Source: Lepiota brunneoincarnata (taxonomy: Eukaryota > Basidiomycota > Agaricomycetes > Agaricales > Agaricaceae). Taken from it: a stretch of DNA of 64,000 nucleotides. The stretch covers positions 62,001 through 126,000 of the forward strand of contig JAEBUN010000037.1 in NCBI GenBank assembly GCA_023014365.1, in the 5' to 3' direction. Both the position numbers and the translations under genes were made by a program. The stretch's first letter is position 1. Every line of letters starts with the position of its first letter. Below, piece after piece: positions 52,104 through 63,867 of the stretch. The notes under the pieces are model-generated. The model did no database searches, was not told the DNA's origin, and worked only from the letters and a program-made list of their open reading frames with translations.

Positions 52104-52493
52104 AAACATCACGTCCATGTCACTAAATTTAATTATTTATCGAGTGCAATTCTCAGAGAGCTGCAACACACAATTCAAGATCGATAAACGGAACGGTGGG
52201 AACGAATGATTTGTTAGTCACTGATGAGTTGCATGGATTGAGCGAAGCTGACTTTTTGAACTTTTCAATGACAGCGATACGCCTCACTGTGTCACTCAAA
52301 CCGAATCTAGCTGTAAATAGTGTATATGCCCTATGTCCCAGCATTACACGAACGTCATTATCATCTAATTTAACGATACGAGGCTACACAACAATCAAAA
52401 AGTCCAGGTAGCATATATAATAGCAATGTTCACCTCAAATCTCTAGTCCCACGTCATGACCTCTACGAGCGAATACCTTGGCTAACCCTCATT
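52104..52493. other. Convergent intergenic region
   Basis: 390 bp between the 3' ends of the DUF6534 gene (plus) and the cupredoxin gene (minus). It should hold both 3' UTRs. No other feature seen. Confidence 0.5.
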
Positions 52494-53869
52494 TCAGAGG
52501 AGCATACTAACAATAGCAAAGAGCCCAATGGCCAGAGCAGCTACGCGGCGATTTTCAATTGCACCAGAGTCGGAACCAGAGTCGGAACCAGAGTCGGAGG
52601 AAGAGGTGTTGGAATTGCTTGATGCAGCGAGCTTGGCAGGTGCTGAATACGCCGTCCAGTTCCAAGGAGAATTTTCGACCGCGTTGATGGCAAAGACCAT
52701 TCCCTGTGCACAGTGATTCGCTTGGCGACAGTAGCCCCAAATCGGTACGGTATCGTTGATAGTGAGGTTGAATGTAGGGAGCTCGGTTGTGGTATTACCA
52801 ACGGCTATGCTATGGGTCCCCATGTCTGTTGAGTTTCCCCGCTGTGAACGATGGCTATAATGGTAACTTACAATCCAGAATCGAAACCACCCTGCTTGGG
52901 GTTACATGGGTCATCAAAATTCGATTGCGTGACGGTATGGTTCTTAGCGGTGAATACGAACGTCACTGTGTCTCCAGGGGCGGCCTGGATGTGGGAGGGG
53001 TTGAAAGTAAGGGTTCCGTTCTCGCCAGCGGCAATCCGGTGATTGACGGGACCTGAAGGAGCCGGCGACGGTACTGTGGTGGAAATCAGCACCTAATTCA
53101 AGGAACCTGGCAGGGAGGACACTTACTGGCAGCTCCTTGGTAGCTAGTATAAGTCGTGGTCCAGACCGATGAGGCATTGGTAATTGTGGCAGTCGCCGTT
53201 TCCCAGGGCTGCGGGGCGAGAGTGGGGGTAGCCGAGACACTTGAGGCGCTAGTGGTGGTCGAGGTATTGGCTGTGGCCATCGCGGCCGCTTTGAATTGCT
53301 GGAATCGGTCGGGAGTAGTATTGAGACCGAACACCATTCCTGTTCGTTCGAGACGTGCGCGTGGAAAGTTTAGCTTTGAGAGTCCCCAGGCAGAGGATGA
53401 TGGAAAACACTACCTTGACCACAGTGGTTGCCGACTGGCTGTTTGCAGTAGAACCAAAGAGGGTTCTCGTGAGGGACCGTGAAGTGTATGACGGGATGGG
53501 GAGTAGTCGTATCATTTGGGTTGACCGGTTGGCTGAGGCCAGAGTTATATTAGTTCTAAACTTGATCTCGAAACTCCTATGTAGGCTCACAAATTTGCAT
53601 CAAACCCACCCGGCAGTGGCACACATGGACTTTCAAATGCCGATTGAGTAACCGTATGGTTTTTGGGATTGCTATAATGGCGAGTCAGGTTTCTATAGTG
53701 CTGAAAGAGACGGGTCGACTGACAATATAAATCTGATCACGTCATTGGGGGCGGCGGTGACAAATTCAGGATCGTATTTAAGCATGCCATTGGCGCCGAC
53801 CTGAACATCGAATACCGCGCAGTATGCGCTCGATATACCGGCTAGAACGAGTACTAGAGGTCCGATCAT
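52494..53869 (-). CDS. GPI-anchored protein with two cupredoxin domains
   Basis: Six exons: 53,869-53,724, 53,671-53,591, 53,532-53,414, 53,339-53,127, 53,073-52,872, 52,809-52,494; 358 residues. Start chosen at ATG 53,869 because it gives a signal peptide (MIGPLVLVLAGISSAYC). Two plastocyanin-like domains, each with the possible copper ligands: domain 1 NHTVTQSAF, then FYCKQPVGNHCGQGM; domain 2 NHTVTQSNF, then GYCRQANHCAQGM (His, Cys, His, Met). They are joined by a Ser/Thr-rich linker. The C-terminus has a DSGSDSGSDSG repeat and a hydrophobic tail (VAALAIGLFAIVSMLL), a GPI signal. Such extracellular serine-rich proteins sit on the fungal wall or membrane. The last intron uses CATAG as acceptor; the nearer CAACAG would shift the frame. 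Confidence 0.9.
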
Positions 53870-54859
53870 TAGGAACGAAAGGTGTTGGTGGCGTCTAGGG
53901 ATCAGAGGACAAGAGGGGGAACGAATGAACCAACGCAATAGCTAATACCATCCACTAGCCCTCGCATTTTATACTCGTGTAGAATGGACGTTTGCATAGC
54001 AACGATGTTTATATGTCCAGATATTACGGTGCATCAGCATTTCAGCGGACACCCCCTTCGGCCTAGGTTAGCGAGGCGTGTCGGACCGCATCATTCTTGA
54101 TCATCCTCCCCTGTTTTTGTGCCAGGCGTAGGTATGGAGGACCCGTGTACGGGCCAAAGCGGTGGCCAAAGCGATGCTTCGGACATGTGTTCCAAGCGCA
54201 CAACGCAAAGCTATCCCTCGGAAGAAAAGAAAAACAATCAGGGCTGTCCGAGGAGAGAGAGCCAAATACGGAAAGGCGCGGAAAACAATAATTGTTCGGC
54301 TCATGGGCGGGGTTTATTTGGAGAAAAAGAAAGGCGCCCGAGATCACCAAAGGCATCAATGATCCGCTATGAAGCTGTATATACGGGTCTAAATCTCCGT
54401 GCATAGCAGAATATTCCATTCTGGACCCATGAGGCAGTGCTGTATGTGTGCCCCCCCTGTGCCTCCCTAGTGCCTCTTTGGAGTGGCGTTGTGAGGCATT
54501 AGCGCGTACAGCCGTTCGGGTCCTTCTGCTGGACCGCAGTAAGCCAATTGTCCGGCGTATAGTCGTTATATCCATTGGGCACCTGCAGTCAAGTCGGAAG
54601 TTGGACATGACAAAACGGGCGAATATGCTGACGAGTAATCAAAAACCCACCTACTGAGTCGCTGTCGCCCAAATCCGCCGGGGGTAAGAAGACCCATGAA
54701 ACGGCGTTGAGATTTATCCATAAGCGTTGAGACGTTGACAAAACTGAAGATCGAGGCACTACTGCTCATCGACGCAACACTTAAGCCACGGTTTTAGACA
54801 AAGGAGTTTTCAAAACGCCGCAGCACCTCCTTACATGTCACAATGTCCCTTTATACAAA
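53870..54859. other. Intergenic region, no gene seen
   Basis: Frames on both strands lack recognisable motifs. The sequence next to 53,870 is the cupredoxin promoter. Confidence 0.45.
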
Positions 54860-56114
54860 CTACTCCTCTATCGAAACAGGAAGCATCTGAACACAATTCC
54901 TAATTTGCTTCAATGTCGCATATCGATCATAATTTAACCCTCCACATCCCTCCTTTGCACACTTGGCATCCCAACACGCCAGAGCTTCTGCACAGTCTGA
55001 TAACCCCCCGGACAAAAGCCCTATCCGGTCCCCTAACGGCCGCCGCTCGATTTCGAGTAACAATACTTGCTTGTACCCCCGCCATGTGTGATTTTCAAGT
55101 TCCGTCACACCACAGCGGCTGCAATGATAAGGCTCGCTGTTATTGTTATAAAATAATCACCAGTGGTATGACTTCATCAGACAAAACTATGCAGCAAGGC
55201 GGGGAAGATCCACGCATATTCAAATAAACTCACCTATTCCCCGCAGTAAACCTCTCAGGACTATCCAACATCTCTCTAAACATCTCCTTCCTCCTCCGAT
55301 GCAAATCAAATAGAGGAACAAGAAACTTGGAAGCCATCCTTGCAAGAACCGCCGAATGCGCCGGGTCATACAAGTCAAGTGTCAGTGTATACAGCGGCAT
55401 AAGCCTCGTTTCCTCATTCCACTCAAAGTGTGTCGCAATGGCATAAAGCCGGAGAGGGTCGGTATCTCTAAACCGGGGCGCGAACAACATCGGTCGAATA
55501 CTTGCGATTGCTCCGGGTGCATCAAACTTTTCTGCTAATGCGAGCACACGTTCGGCTTGTTCTAGCGATTCCCATGGTGGTAGCGGGAGGCAGAAGAGGA
55601 GGGAGAGGAGGAGGGAGAGGATAGAGTCGGGTTCGTAGACGTCTAGGATTTGGTGTGCTTTCTTCTCCGAGTTCGACTTTGAGTTTAAGCAAGGGTCGTG
55701 GTTGGCGGGTGTGCAGCGAGGAAGGGTGAACATGGTAGCGAAGAAGCCGCATGTTTTGCGGAGGGTGTAGGAGTAGACACCGTAGAGGGTTCCCTCGAGT
55801 GAGCGTAGGGTGAAGTCTGTGTCGTTGGATGGGAAGGATGGGTGCCACTGCTCACGCTCGGGCTCGAGTTCGGGTCGTGGTTGGGGGATGGGTGAAGCTT
55901 GTATTGGAAGCGGACGGTGCTCATGCGTGCTTGGAGGGCATGTGGTGGTGTATTTGGGAGCAGCCATGGGTATTGGGACTGGGGTACGCCTGGACGGGGG
56001 TGGGGGGGAGGGGCAGGGAGCTGTGACGATCAACCTCCCTTCATAAAGGCTGACCATACCTTGGGGGAAGGTTTTTTTACTCTGACAACACGTGGAGGGT
56101 GAAAGGTGTTCCAT
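54860..56114 (-). CDS. BTB/POZ-domain protein
   Basis: Two exons: 56,114-55,234 and 55,118-54,860, intron 115 nt (GTGAGT..GCAG), 379 residues. It looks like the basidiomycete BTB family: SNDTDFTLRSLEGTLYGVYS (start of the fold near residue 100), a mid-domain helix DVYEPDSILSLLLSLL, and the helical block ALAEKFDAPGAIASIRPML..YAIATHFEWNEE..LDLYDPAHSAVLARM. The C-terminal domain from exon 2 has Cys pairs (CAEALACWDAKCAKEGCGG). BTB domains make protein-protein contacts, often with Cullin-3 ligases; no specific partner can be named. Alternative start: MAAPKYTTT about 50 codons downstream; the first 50 residues are Pro-rich and uncertain. Confidence 0.82.
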
Positions 56115-56839
56115 TCTTCCATTATTTCTTTTCAGATTTGCAAACGGCCGTTGTGCCAGACTTCATACTGACAAAGTCCGCAAAGGGGATCACCACGGTG
56201 AATGGGGGAGGGTCGATGATGAAAGGCCGAGATCAGGGTTAAGAAGAGGCAAGGTCAAAAGGTTACCTTCAAATGATGAGTTTACTGAACGGTTAGGCTT
56301 ACTCCGAGGGATGGTTTGTTGCAGAGCCGTCCGTGTTCGGGAATCAGGGGGTGTGGGAAAGACCGGGTTTTAGTTCGAATGGGGGACGGGAGACGCCTGT
56401 GGTGTATGGGTCAACAGCACACGAATGTTGTATGCGGTGGAAAGTCTGAGATACCTTTGGAGTCACAATACGCAGTCAATTATGCTGCATGGAGTGAGGT
56501 GCGAGGAGGGTCGGTGATAGGCGCCGCATCGCATGTTTGTGCACAGACTTCCACTCTGGTTCTGAGGTGTAATGGGTATGTGACCATGATATTTTCCAGA
56601 TAGAGCCCGTGTGGTCCATTGAGATGCGGAGTGAAAATGAGAGCGAGGCTCTCGAACAACGTTGTCTATGGTATTGTCTGCGGATACCATCGATCAGAGA
56701 GAGTGTGTGGGATGTTCGTGTTGATGTCGGCTAAGAACATGTGAAGGCCCGGACACCTTTCAAAATCGGAGGCTACGAATCAGCAGACTTGACATAAAAG
56801 AAGAGGATTAATCCAGTGAGCACCTGAAAAAACCCCCCA
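56115..56839. other. Intergenic region, no gene seen
   Basis: Upstream of the BTB gene and downstream of the F-box-like gene (both minus). No supported ORF. Confidence 0.45.
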
Positions 56840-57802
56840 TCAACCATCGATCATCCAGTCCTTTTCGATCCACTGCCGAACTTCCAAAACCCAGTTGGTC
56901 TCTGCTTTCTGCATGTCAGTCCAACCGTCTTGGTTCAAAACCACTTCCACCCGATGAGTGGTGGCCGCAGCGCCTGTCAGCTGCTGGTACCAATTACTAG
57001 CTGGACCAACCAGCCGATCTGTTGTGTCTACCGCGAGCACCAATTTCTTCGTCGTCACTCTCCGAACACCCTCCGGCCACGTAGTGTACATCGACTTGAC
57101 AGTGTCCAGCAGATCACGGAAATGCGCATTCGAGATCATTGATTGAACAAGCACAATGCGGACGAGAGTGGGGAAGCAGGCGCCTAGCTTTGAGATGATA
57201 AGGCTTGGGACCGAGGTATGATGACCTATCCGTAGATGGGTCAAGGAGGGGAGTTTGGGCGGGGTATTTCGTGTGATCTGATGTGGGGCAAGGACACCAT
57301 ACAGCACCAGATTCTCAAGCAAAGGCAGATGATCCGGGAGGAACTTGGCGTCCATAAATCCGGTGAGATGGAAGTGGACATTTTTCACGGTATCAGCAAC
57401 GAGAGAAAGGATTTGTTGTATACACAACCCAAGCGTGTCTTCGTTGAGCGTGTGCGGTGGGGTGCCATTGACGCTGGAAAGAAGCGCCTGAGCAATCTCG
57501 AGGACCTCTAAGTCGTCTCTGAGATTCTTGAGGTTGAGCTCAAGTTTCAGATTGGCGCATCCAATAAATAGGTGGAAAACTCGACGAGAGGTCCGAGGAA
57601 TCGATTTGAGAGTTCTGTAGAAACAGAATATTCTACGGATGCCCAGAAGGGAGATGGATTGGAAGCGATAAGCTTTCGACCAGTAGTATATGTCTCTGGA
57701 GACGAGGGATAGTTTTCGAGCAGTGAAGCTGGTGTCTGCGCAGGATAGACGTATTATTCTCAGCCAGACCTCAGCAGGAAAGACGTCGGGAGCGGTGTTC
57801 AT
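56840..57802 (-). CDS. F-box-like protein
   Basis: A single-exon frame from ATG 57,802 (MNTAPDVFPAEVWLRIIRLS) of 320 residues. The frame is open further upstream but has no ATG there. The first 45 residues have the F-box pattern: an early Pro, E-V-W-L-R-I-I, L-S-L-V-S-R, then W. The rest is Leu-rich with spaced hydrophobic strands, as in basidiomycete F-box proteins with degenerate leucine-rich repeats (ENLVLYGVLAPH; SLTHLRIGHHT; LVRIVLVQS). F-box proteins recruit targets to SCF ubiquitin ligases through Skp1; the target is unknown. Tandem with the BTB gene downstream. Confidence 0.72.
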   Translation of the reverse strand: MNTAPDVFPAEVWLRIIRLSCADTSFTARKLSLVSRDIYYWSKAYRFQSISLLGIRRIFCFYRTLKSIPRTSRRVFHLFIGCANLKLELNLKNLRDDLEVLEIAQALLSSVNGTPPHTLNEDTLGLCIQQILSLVADTVKNVHFHLTGFMDAKFLPDHLPLLENLVLYGVLAPHQITRNTPPKLPSLTHLRIGHHTSVPSLIISKLGACFPTLVRIVLVQSMISNAHFRDLLDTVKSMYTTWPEGVRRVTTKKLVLAVDTTDRLVGPASNWYQQLTGAAATTHRVEVVLNQDGWTDMQKAETNWVLEVRQWIEKDWMIDG

Positions 57803-58874
57803 GGTTAAAATCTCACATGAGCACGTGTGACAGTGCTGTGATATATAGGACTTGTCCAAAAGCAGAGGAGCAGGGGTCGACGCAGCCAATGAGATTCAGG
57901 GGTCCATGCCCCCAACTGTCATAACGGAAAATAATCAAAGCGCTGGTATGAGAGCGCGGCCACGTGATTCCGTTCGTCCTTATCCCGAACGACACCTTCG
58001 AGCGAGGAATCTCTTGGTAAAAGCATTTCCCGGCAGAGGCGTGTAGCCACCGGTGCCTGTTGCTCCACTACTCGCTTCGGTGCACTCGATTTGACAAAGG
58101 TCAACATCCATGGCTCACTATGACATCTACAAACGAGCTCTCGTCTATGCCCCTCCAAAGCTCTACACTAGGCTCTTAAATTGCACAGGCGGATGGGATA
58201 CGTACGACTCCATCAATTAATGCTCAGGTTCAAGAAAAGCCACCCCTTCACACTCCGACACCGTTGTTGTCCTGGGATCCCCTTACTCACCATGAAGGCA
58301 GTGGCCTTGCGAACTAGCAACTCTACTGCTATGCCACGCCTGGCAGTCACTTCAGCGAGAATATAACTCCTATGAGGCCATCGGGTGGCTGCCTCTGCAC
58401 CTTGGAGAATCCCCACACCCCGTCGTGCACGCCGAATGGGCCATGCCATGCCTATAAGCCGACCATACGGCCGGGTTGCATGCCTTCCATCACTTAACTT
58501 CTGCATCAGCAGCACGCGTCTTCTTTGCGATGCAGTACGCCAAACTGAGGTAGATCTGCTTCCTCCTCCCATTGCATTGTCTGCCCGGTGGCCAGAGTGC
58601 AGTCTATCACTAGCCCCGATTTCCGGATATTTCCAATCGGCATGTATCTCAACCATCAGTTCAAAGGCGTATTCCGAAGCGAAGAGCTTTTCAGAACATT
58701 TCAAAGACAAGAGAAGTAGAGCTGACCGATCAGCCATGCGGTACGCGGCGGCAATACCCCTATGCCTAAATTTAGCGCACTTTTCTCGCAACGCTTGGCG
58801 GTTCGGGTTGCTGTGAAAAAGAAATCATACAAATAGTCTGATAAGCCAGGTAATGAGGATGACAACCTCACACG
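57803..58874. other. Intergenic region; one weak minus-strand frame
   Basis: The only long frame is on the minus strand, 58,791-58,213 (first ATG gives MADRSALLLLSLKC). It has no recognised domain, no ATG at its true start and no neighbour to support it. Treated as not a gene, at low certainty. Confidence 0.35.
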
Positions 58875-60698
58875 ATGCGTCTTTCCACCACTTTTTCTTC
58901 CCTCTTGTCGGTTCTCAGTTTTCAGTTTGGGGCATTTGCGAAGGATGCTGCGACTGGGCCGACTGAGGTCAATCGTGTCACACTCGACGGTGTGACTTAT
59001 ATCAACAAGGTTCGCATTACCACAGCGTATCTGCAGAGTATTGATGAATCCCGTTCTAGGGTTTGGTTGCTTTCGGTCTCATTCCTTCCGATTTTCGAGA
59101 GTCAACTGGCGACACACTGGGTGGAATTGGAAGTGCCATCGCTTTGAAACCTAATACGTGGACTGTAGGGGCAACGTGGCATATTCAACGGGACGTTTAT
59201 CGTCCATCCCGACCGAGGGTTCAACGTGTGGGTGATCTGGCTATTCTTGTTGTGGACTTGGCTCAACACTCCTTTAAATTTTCGTAGAGATGGGGCAATC
59301 AACTACCAAGCTCGCTATCATGAGATTGATTTCAGCCTGACTCCCTATTACAATTCCGATGAGCTTGACTTCACGGCTGCTCAGAAGACTCTTGTGCTCC
59401 GATACAAAAAGACTGTGCTCGAGCACGATGTCGGACAACAGACTACAAGCGGTCTTGATCCTCAAGGCGTTCGCATGCCTTCCCAGGCAACGAATAGGTT
59501 CCTTCCCTGCTCCCTTACCAATCGTTTCTACTTCTGATAACCGTTTGGTACTTGACGTGGAAGGAATAGTTGCCAATGCCGATGGATCGCCAGTATCCCT
59601 ACTTTTCTGCTATTATTGCTAATGTACTGACGAAGCGCTATTACAGACTTTGGATTAGTGACGAGTATGCCCCTGGTATATATCGCATTTCCCCCAGCGG
59701 ACAGGTGGTGCAGGCTCTACCTGTTCCTGACTGCGGTTGTGCCGAGGGATGACAATGGCAACTTCTTCTTCACATCTGTTGATGATCCCGATACAGGCAG
59801 ATCTGCTAACCATGGTGAGCTCTACCCTTACCCCCACAGTGCTACTTGTCGGCCTGAATATTGCATCAAAGGTTTCGAGGGTTTGACGATCGATCCCACT
59901 ACTGGACGACTGTACGCGATGCTGCAATCAGCTACCATTCAAGACGGCGGATGGCGACAAGGATACCTCGCGTTATACACGACTCTTCGCATTTGATGTA
60001 CAAGGGAACAGATCAACACTCGCTGGCGAATGGATCGTTCCTCTCCCCCTTGAGCTCGAAGGACAACACTCTAGACTGCAGCGAAATTGCCTTTGTTGGT
60101 AATGGCGTGTTCCTGGCTCTATCTCGCGATGGAGATGGCCGTGGAGGGGACGATAACAATTCTAAATACAAAAATGCCGATCTGTTTTCAATCCGTGATG
60201 CGACGGATATCCATGGCACCAAGTTTGATAGTCCTAAGAATGCCGTTGCTCCAAAGGGCAAGCTCGATTCGTCTATCAAGGCTGCAAAGTATGTCTCCTT
60301 TATCAGTTATGTCGATGATGATCAACTCGCGCGCTTTGGGCTTCACTAACGGTGTGTATATCCACTTCCAGTACCAGTAATGATACTGAATGGTGCGTTA
60401 GACTCCCCCAATGATAAAACCCTCGTGAATGCCAAATGGGAGTCTTTGGCACTTGCGCCTGTCGGTGATCCCAGCTTTCCCTGATGATTATTTCCTCTTC
60501 ACGGCGGTACGTCCGATAAAATTTTGTCTACGGTAAACTACCAGAGATATCTGAGCTGTCTGTCTTTCCAGTCCGACAACGACTACCTCAGTATTCATGG
60601 CGTGTCCCTTGGGGAGCCATTTGATGGTGGGATTGATGTTGACAATCAATTCTTGGTCTTCCGCGTGACGCTGCCGGGAGCGGCTTTGAGGCTGTAGC
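58875..60698 (+). pseudogene. Secreted phytase-like (esterase-like activity of phytase) gene with many frameshifts
   Basis: Signal peptide start MRLSTTFSSLLSVLSFQFGAF. The family blocks occur in order but in changing frames: GLVAFGLIPSDFRESTGDTL and GGIGSAIALKPN (about 59,061); IFNGTFIVHPDRGFNV (about 59,180); DGAINYQARYHEIDFSLTPY; LVLDVEGIVANADGS; LWISDEYAPGIYRISPSGQ; FEGLTIDPTTGRLYAMLQ; NGVFLALSRDGDG; KYVSFISYVDDDQLARFGLH; and, at the end, LSIHGVSLGEPF..DNQFLVFRVTLPG. Several introns keep good GT..AG borders. I count about seven single-base shifts (about 59,170, 59,490, 59,640, 59,735, 59,950, 60,047, 60,477), three of them at short homopolymers. Related proteins are secreted and bind or cleave phosphoesters. 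This is either a recently dead gene or a run of assembly errors. Confidence 0.75.
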
Positions 60699-60911
60699 AC
60701 TTTGAATAGATAGATATCAATCATTATACGACGTGAGCAGATTGCTGAGTCGCTATTCTTGCACATGATTACTGCCAAGTTATTATTCCCCATTGATAAT
60801 GCATCTGAACCAAATTTACGCCCCGCCTGTCGTGTTAGGTTTGTCCGTCAAGTTAGCAACGAACGTGAGTAAGACCAGGTCAGAAGTACTGTACAGTACA
60901 GCACGGCCCCA

Positions 60912-61196
60912 TGTCGAAGTGCCGAGCCGTCCAGCTCGATGTCCCTCCATTCTCTTCCCTAGCTATTTCATATTGTCTATGGACACCGTAGGTATTTTAT
61001 TATGGACTTTTTCATATTCCTGCTAGCAACGACGATCGAGCTACATTACTTAGTAAATAGTTGAACACATTCTCGTCGTATTTAGGCAGTGGTCCGAGCA
61101 CCTGCGGATCCCAGTTTTTTCTATACTGGGTCCCAGTGGTCCCAAATTTATACATTGTGTCTCGAGCTATACGTCTGCGCGAATATCCAATCATCA
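60912..61196 (+). repeat. Solo LTR related to the intact copia family
   Basis: It starts TGTCGAAGTGCCGAGC and ends CCAATCATCA, flanked by CCCCA at 60,907-60,911 and 61,197-61,201. The first 100 bases match the copia LTR of 13,116 (TGTCGAAGTG, TATTTCATATT, GGACACCGTAGGTA, TAGCAACGA, GAGCT). The 3' part has diverged. It lies between the phytase-like pseudogene and the next gene. Confidence 0.85.
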
Positions 61197-61629
61197 CCCC
61201 ACGGTGTATTTGCTTTGGTTTGGAATCACCGGTTTTGCATCTTACACCTTCAATTATTATAGTGTATATAGGATATGCGATAATGCGATGAAGATGGAAA
61301 CAGTAACAACTTTGGCCACACGGCATACATATATTTCTGTAGAGGCCTGGTAGGAGAGTCATGCTTGACATCTGTGCATTCTGCTATCGCCATAGCCGTA
61401 GCGGCGGCCCACGGCAAGAGCTTTTCATCCCAAGCCAACTGATACTAAATCAACACCGCACAGGCTCCTGCATTTAGTGGTCTCTTGACAGATCTAATGC
61501 GCCCCGCCTCCCACGTCCACCATCTCAGGCTGTACCTGCCCAAGTTGTACAGTACTTAAGATCTTCGCTCCTCAAGGCATCAGGTTCCCCCCAACACTCA
61601 GCAGTAGCACTCAGCCCAAGCCAAGCCTA
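61197..61629. other. Intergenic region, no gene seen
   Basis: Between the solo LTR and the possible small gene at 61,630. Only short frames. The last 100 bases would be the promoter of that gene. Confidence 0.4.
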
Positions 61630-62020
61630 ATGCTCACAAGGCCCAGCGCCCTCTTGTTTTCTCTAGTTTTTGCGAGGGTGTTTGGCACCACAGAAAATAA
61701 TCCTAGTGCCCCTACCGGCACCAGTACGACCCAACACCCAATCCAAACTATTCGCCGCTACCTCCATGGCCACTGGATCACAACATGCAAAGACACCGTA
61801 ACGTAGGTTTTTTCTAACCAAGCCGCTCTCCTCTGCTTATCATTATTCTGACTTTTTTTTTCCTGCCATCGGTAGAGGGGGAGTTGTACAGTGCCCTGGC
61901 GGCTGGTCTGTAGCCTCGATAATCGGCTTCGTAGTAGCTGCGACAGGTCCGTTCCTCTATCGCAAGTTTGATTTTGTAGCCATGAACATACCTAATCACC
62001 AGGGATTGGGATTATATTGA
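61630..62020 (+). CDS. Possible small secreted or membrane protein, two exons
   Basis: Proposed exons 61,630-61,797 and 61,892-62,020 with a 94-nt intron (GTAACG..TACAG), phase 0, 98 residues. Exon 1 starts with a signal-like segment (LTRPSALLFSLVFARVFG), then a Thr/Pro/Ser-rich stretch; a Cys lies just before the joint (TTCKDT) and one just after it (CPGGW). Exon 2 has a hydrophobic helix (VASIIGFVVAATGPFL). No family is recognised. The second exon and the helix argue for a gene, but the splice sites are ordinary guesses and a non-coding origin is possible. Confidence 0.4.
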
Positions 62021-62502
62021 TAGGAAGTTTGTACGGCTGGTGGAGGAGACGGCGGTGAATGGAGATCTTTGTCTCACGGTGACCAGAGTTGCGTCTCCAG
62101 CGAGTGGCAGCCTTTTGACAATGTCCAATGGGCTTGTGTCATCGATATTGAAGGGAACAATTGGAGTATAGCTAGGCATCGGCGGACAAGTTAATGGCAT
62201 ATGATTGTCAGGGTATTTGTATTTCATTATTCGGACGGAACCCGTCCGTTCCCTCAGCCTTACAGTATTTGACTGTGAACTTATCCGGGAGCAAAGTAGT
62301 AATACTGTAAACACTTTTTCACTGCCACCGACTTGATAGCTTTCCTTCGTGCCTCACTTTGTTCCAAAGGCAGACTATCTTGCTTAAAATTGTCGTTCCA
62401 CGTGCTCTTATGATGGGAGCGACACTGTTGATCCATACCAGTCTCTATTATCCTCCGAAATGTAAATATTATCAGAGACATATTTTACTGAAATTATGGA
62501 AT
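62021..62502. other. Non-coding region before the CHAT gene end
   Basis: No supported ORF. It should include the 3' UTR of the CHAT gene (minus). Confidence 0.45.
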
Positions 62503-63867
62503 CTACAGGCCAAAGTGTACGTAGGGAATCCAGGTGAGGAGTGCAGAATCATCGTCAGGAAGTGACTCTCGAAACACTTCTATGGCATGGTGAAGAGCAT
62601 AAGCCGCGTGCGATCCATTGATTCCTTTTCCTCCAGCCCGAAGCTCACAAGCCAGCAACTCGTCATAAAACAGCTTTGCGATTTCGGGAGCATAACCATC
62701 ATTGATGGACCACATCGTTGCGATAACTCCCCGATATCCGGCTGCTAACATTCCAGCTGCCAGGTGAACTGCCTCCTCGGAAAGTTTTTCATCCCCGCTA
62801 CTTGTCTGGCAAGCTGACAAGAATGCAAGGTCCGCATTCTTCAGGTTCGCTTTGATGATTGTTGACAATTCTAATGGACCGTCATGAAAGAGAAAACTGC
62901 TTTTGAGTGGATCATCGGTGTCCTGCATAGCATGGCAAGCAAGGTGAACAGAGCTATACTTTCCAATGCCGGTCATCCCTGCTTCGATGTTGGCCTCTCG
63001 TCCCTCCAAGGTGGAGTATTGTACTCCGTGTTTGGCCAGCGATTTCCCAATTGTCCGAATTTCGTCAGTGGTGCATGGAATTGGGCGTTGGCCTGGCGCG
63101 TCGGGCACGCTGACCATGAGCATGCCCTGCAGATCTCCATCAACCACGGGAGATTTTCTGGCGCGCTGAACGAGAGTGGTGACTGAGGGAGTATATGATG
63201 ATATTGCGAAATCGGACAGCTTCGACGTCCCACCCTGTCCGTCGTAAATTCCTGCAGCATGGAGTGGCAAGAATGCGAGTGGACCCGTGGTACACCACCA
63301 GATCCTGGGCTTTTCCGTCTGCAGGTTTGAAGACTGCCGAATAATATAGCAGTATTGTTAGTCTTGAATATATTATACACGATGCACACCCACCGAATAC
63401 CCTAGACATTCAATGATCGGCTGAGCTACATTAACCCACAAGTCCTTCAAAATCGTTTTAATCATGGAAATACGTTGAACGCGGCGGATTCCTCGGTAGT
63501 TGTTCTGGTCGCCATGTTCAGCGGACGCTTGAGTATCATCTTGCAATTCTTCTTCACTATTAGGATCCACCTCTGATCCCCGCATCCGGAGGCCCCTATC
63601 ACCTAAGCATTTTTTCAAGCGTCCACGGAGGTTGAATGCTTTGTTGTAGGAAAAACCAGGGAGGGGTATATGAATACATTGCTGAGGCTTCGAAAAGAGT
63701 GCAAGAGCGTCGCAGCCGTTCCTGTGCACGTTTATGACGATCGTTGGACCATTATTGGGCAAGCCTTCGAGTAGAGTAGATATCGGTGTTGGAAGAAGGA
63801 ATGCTTTCGAACCCCGGAATCTCCCGCGTCTGCACAAGCAGCCGGTCCCATTCATTCGCAAGCTCAA
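62503..63867 (-). CDS. CHAT-domain (caspase-like) protein, 3' part; 5' end outside window
   Basis: Two exons seen: upstream one ending at 63,394, then 63,318-62,503 (intron 75 nt, GTGGGT..GCAG, phase 0). The CHAT core has the catalytic His in VHLACHAMQDTDDP and the catalytic Cys in LAFLSACQTSSGDEKL, then EEAVHLAAGMLAAGYRGVIATMW and the typical end LTWIPYVHFG. Upstream: PGFE..FLLPTPISTLLEGL, GPTIVINVHRNGCDALALFS and an acidic linker. In Agaricomycetes such proteins often have TPR repeats before CHAT; a TPR-like piece (AFSTYQQSLENPGS) is readable at the right edge. A one-base shift lies at an A-run (plus-strand TTT, 63,805-63,807), so the 5' part and the start of this entry are approximate. CHAT enzymes are cysteine peptidases used in cell-death or immune-like systems; the role here is unknown. 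Confidence 0.78.

Noticed and set aside
58213..58791. 192-codon minus-strand frame
   Set aside because: No ATG at its start, no domain, no splice support. Kept only as a remark in the intergenic entry.
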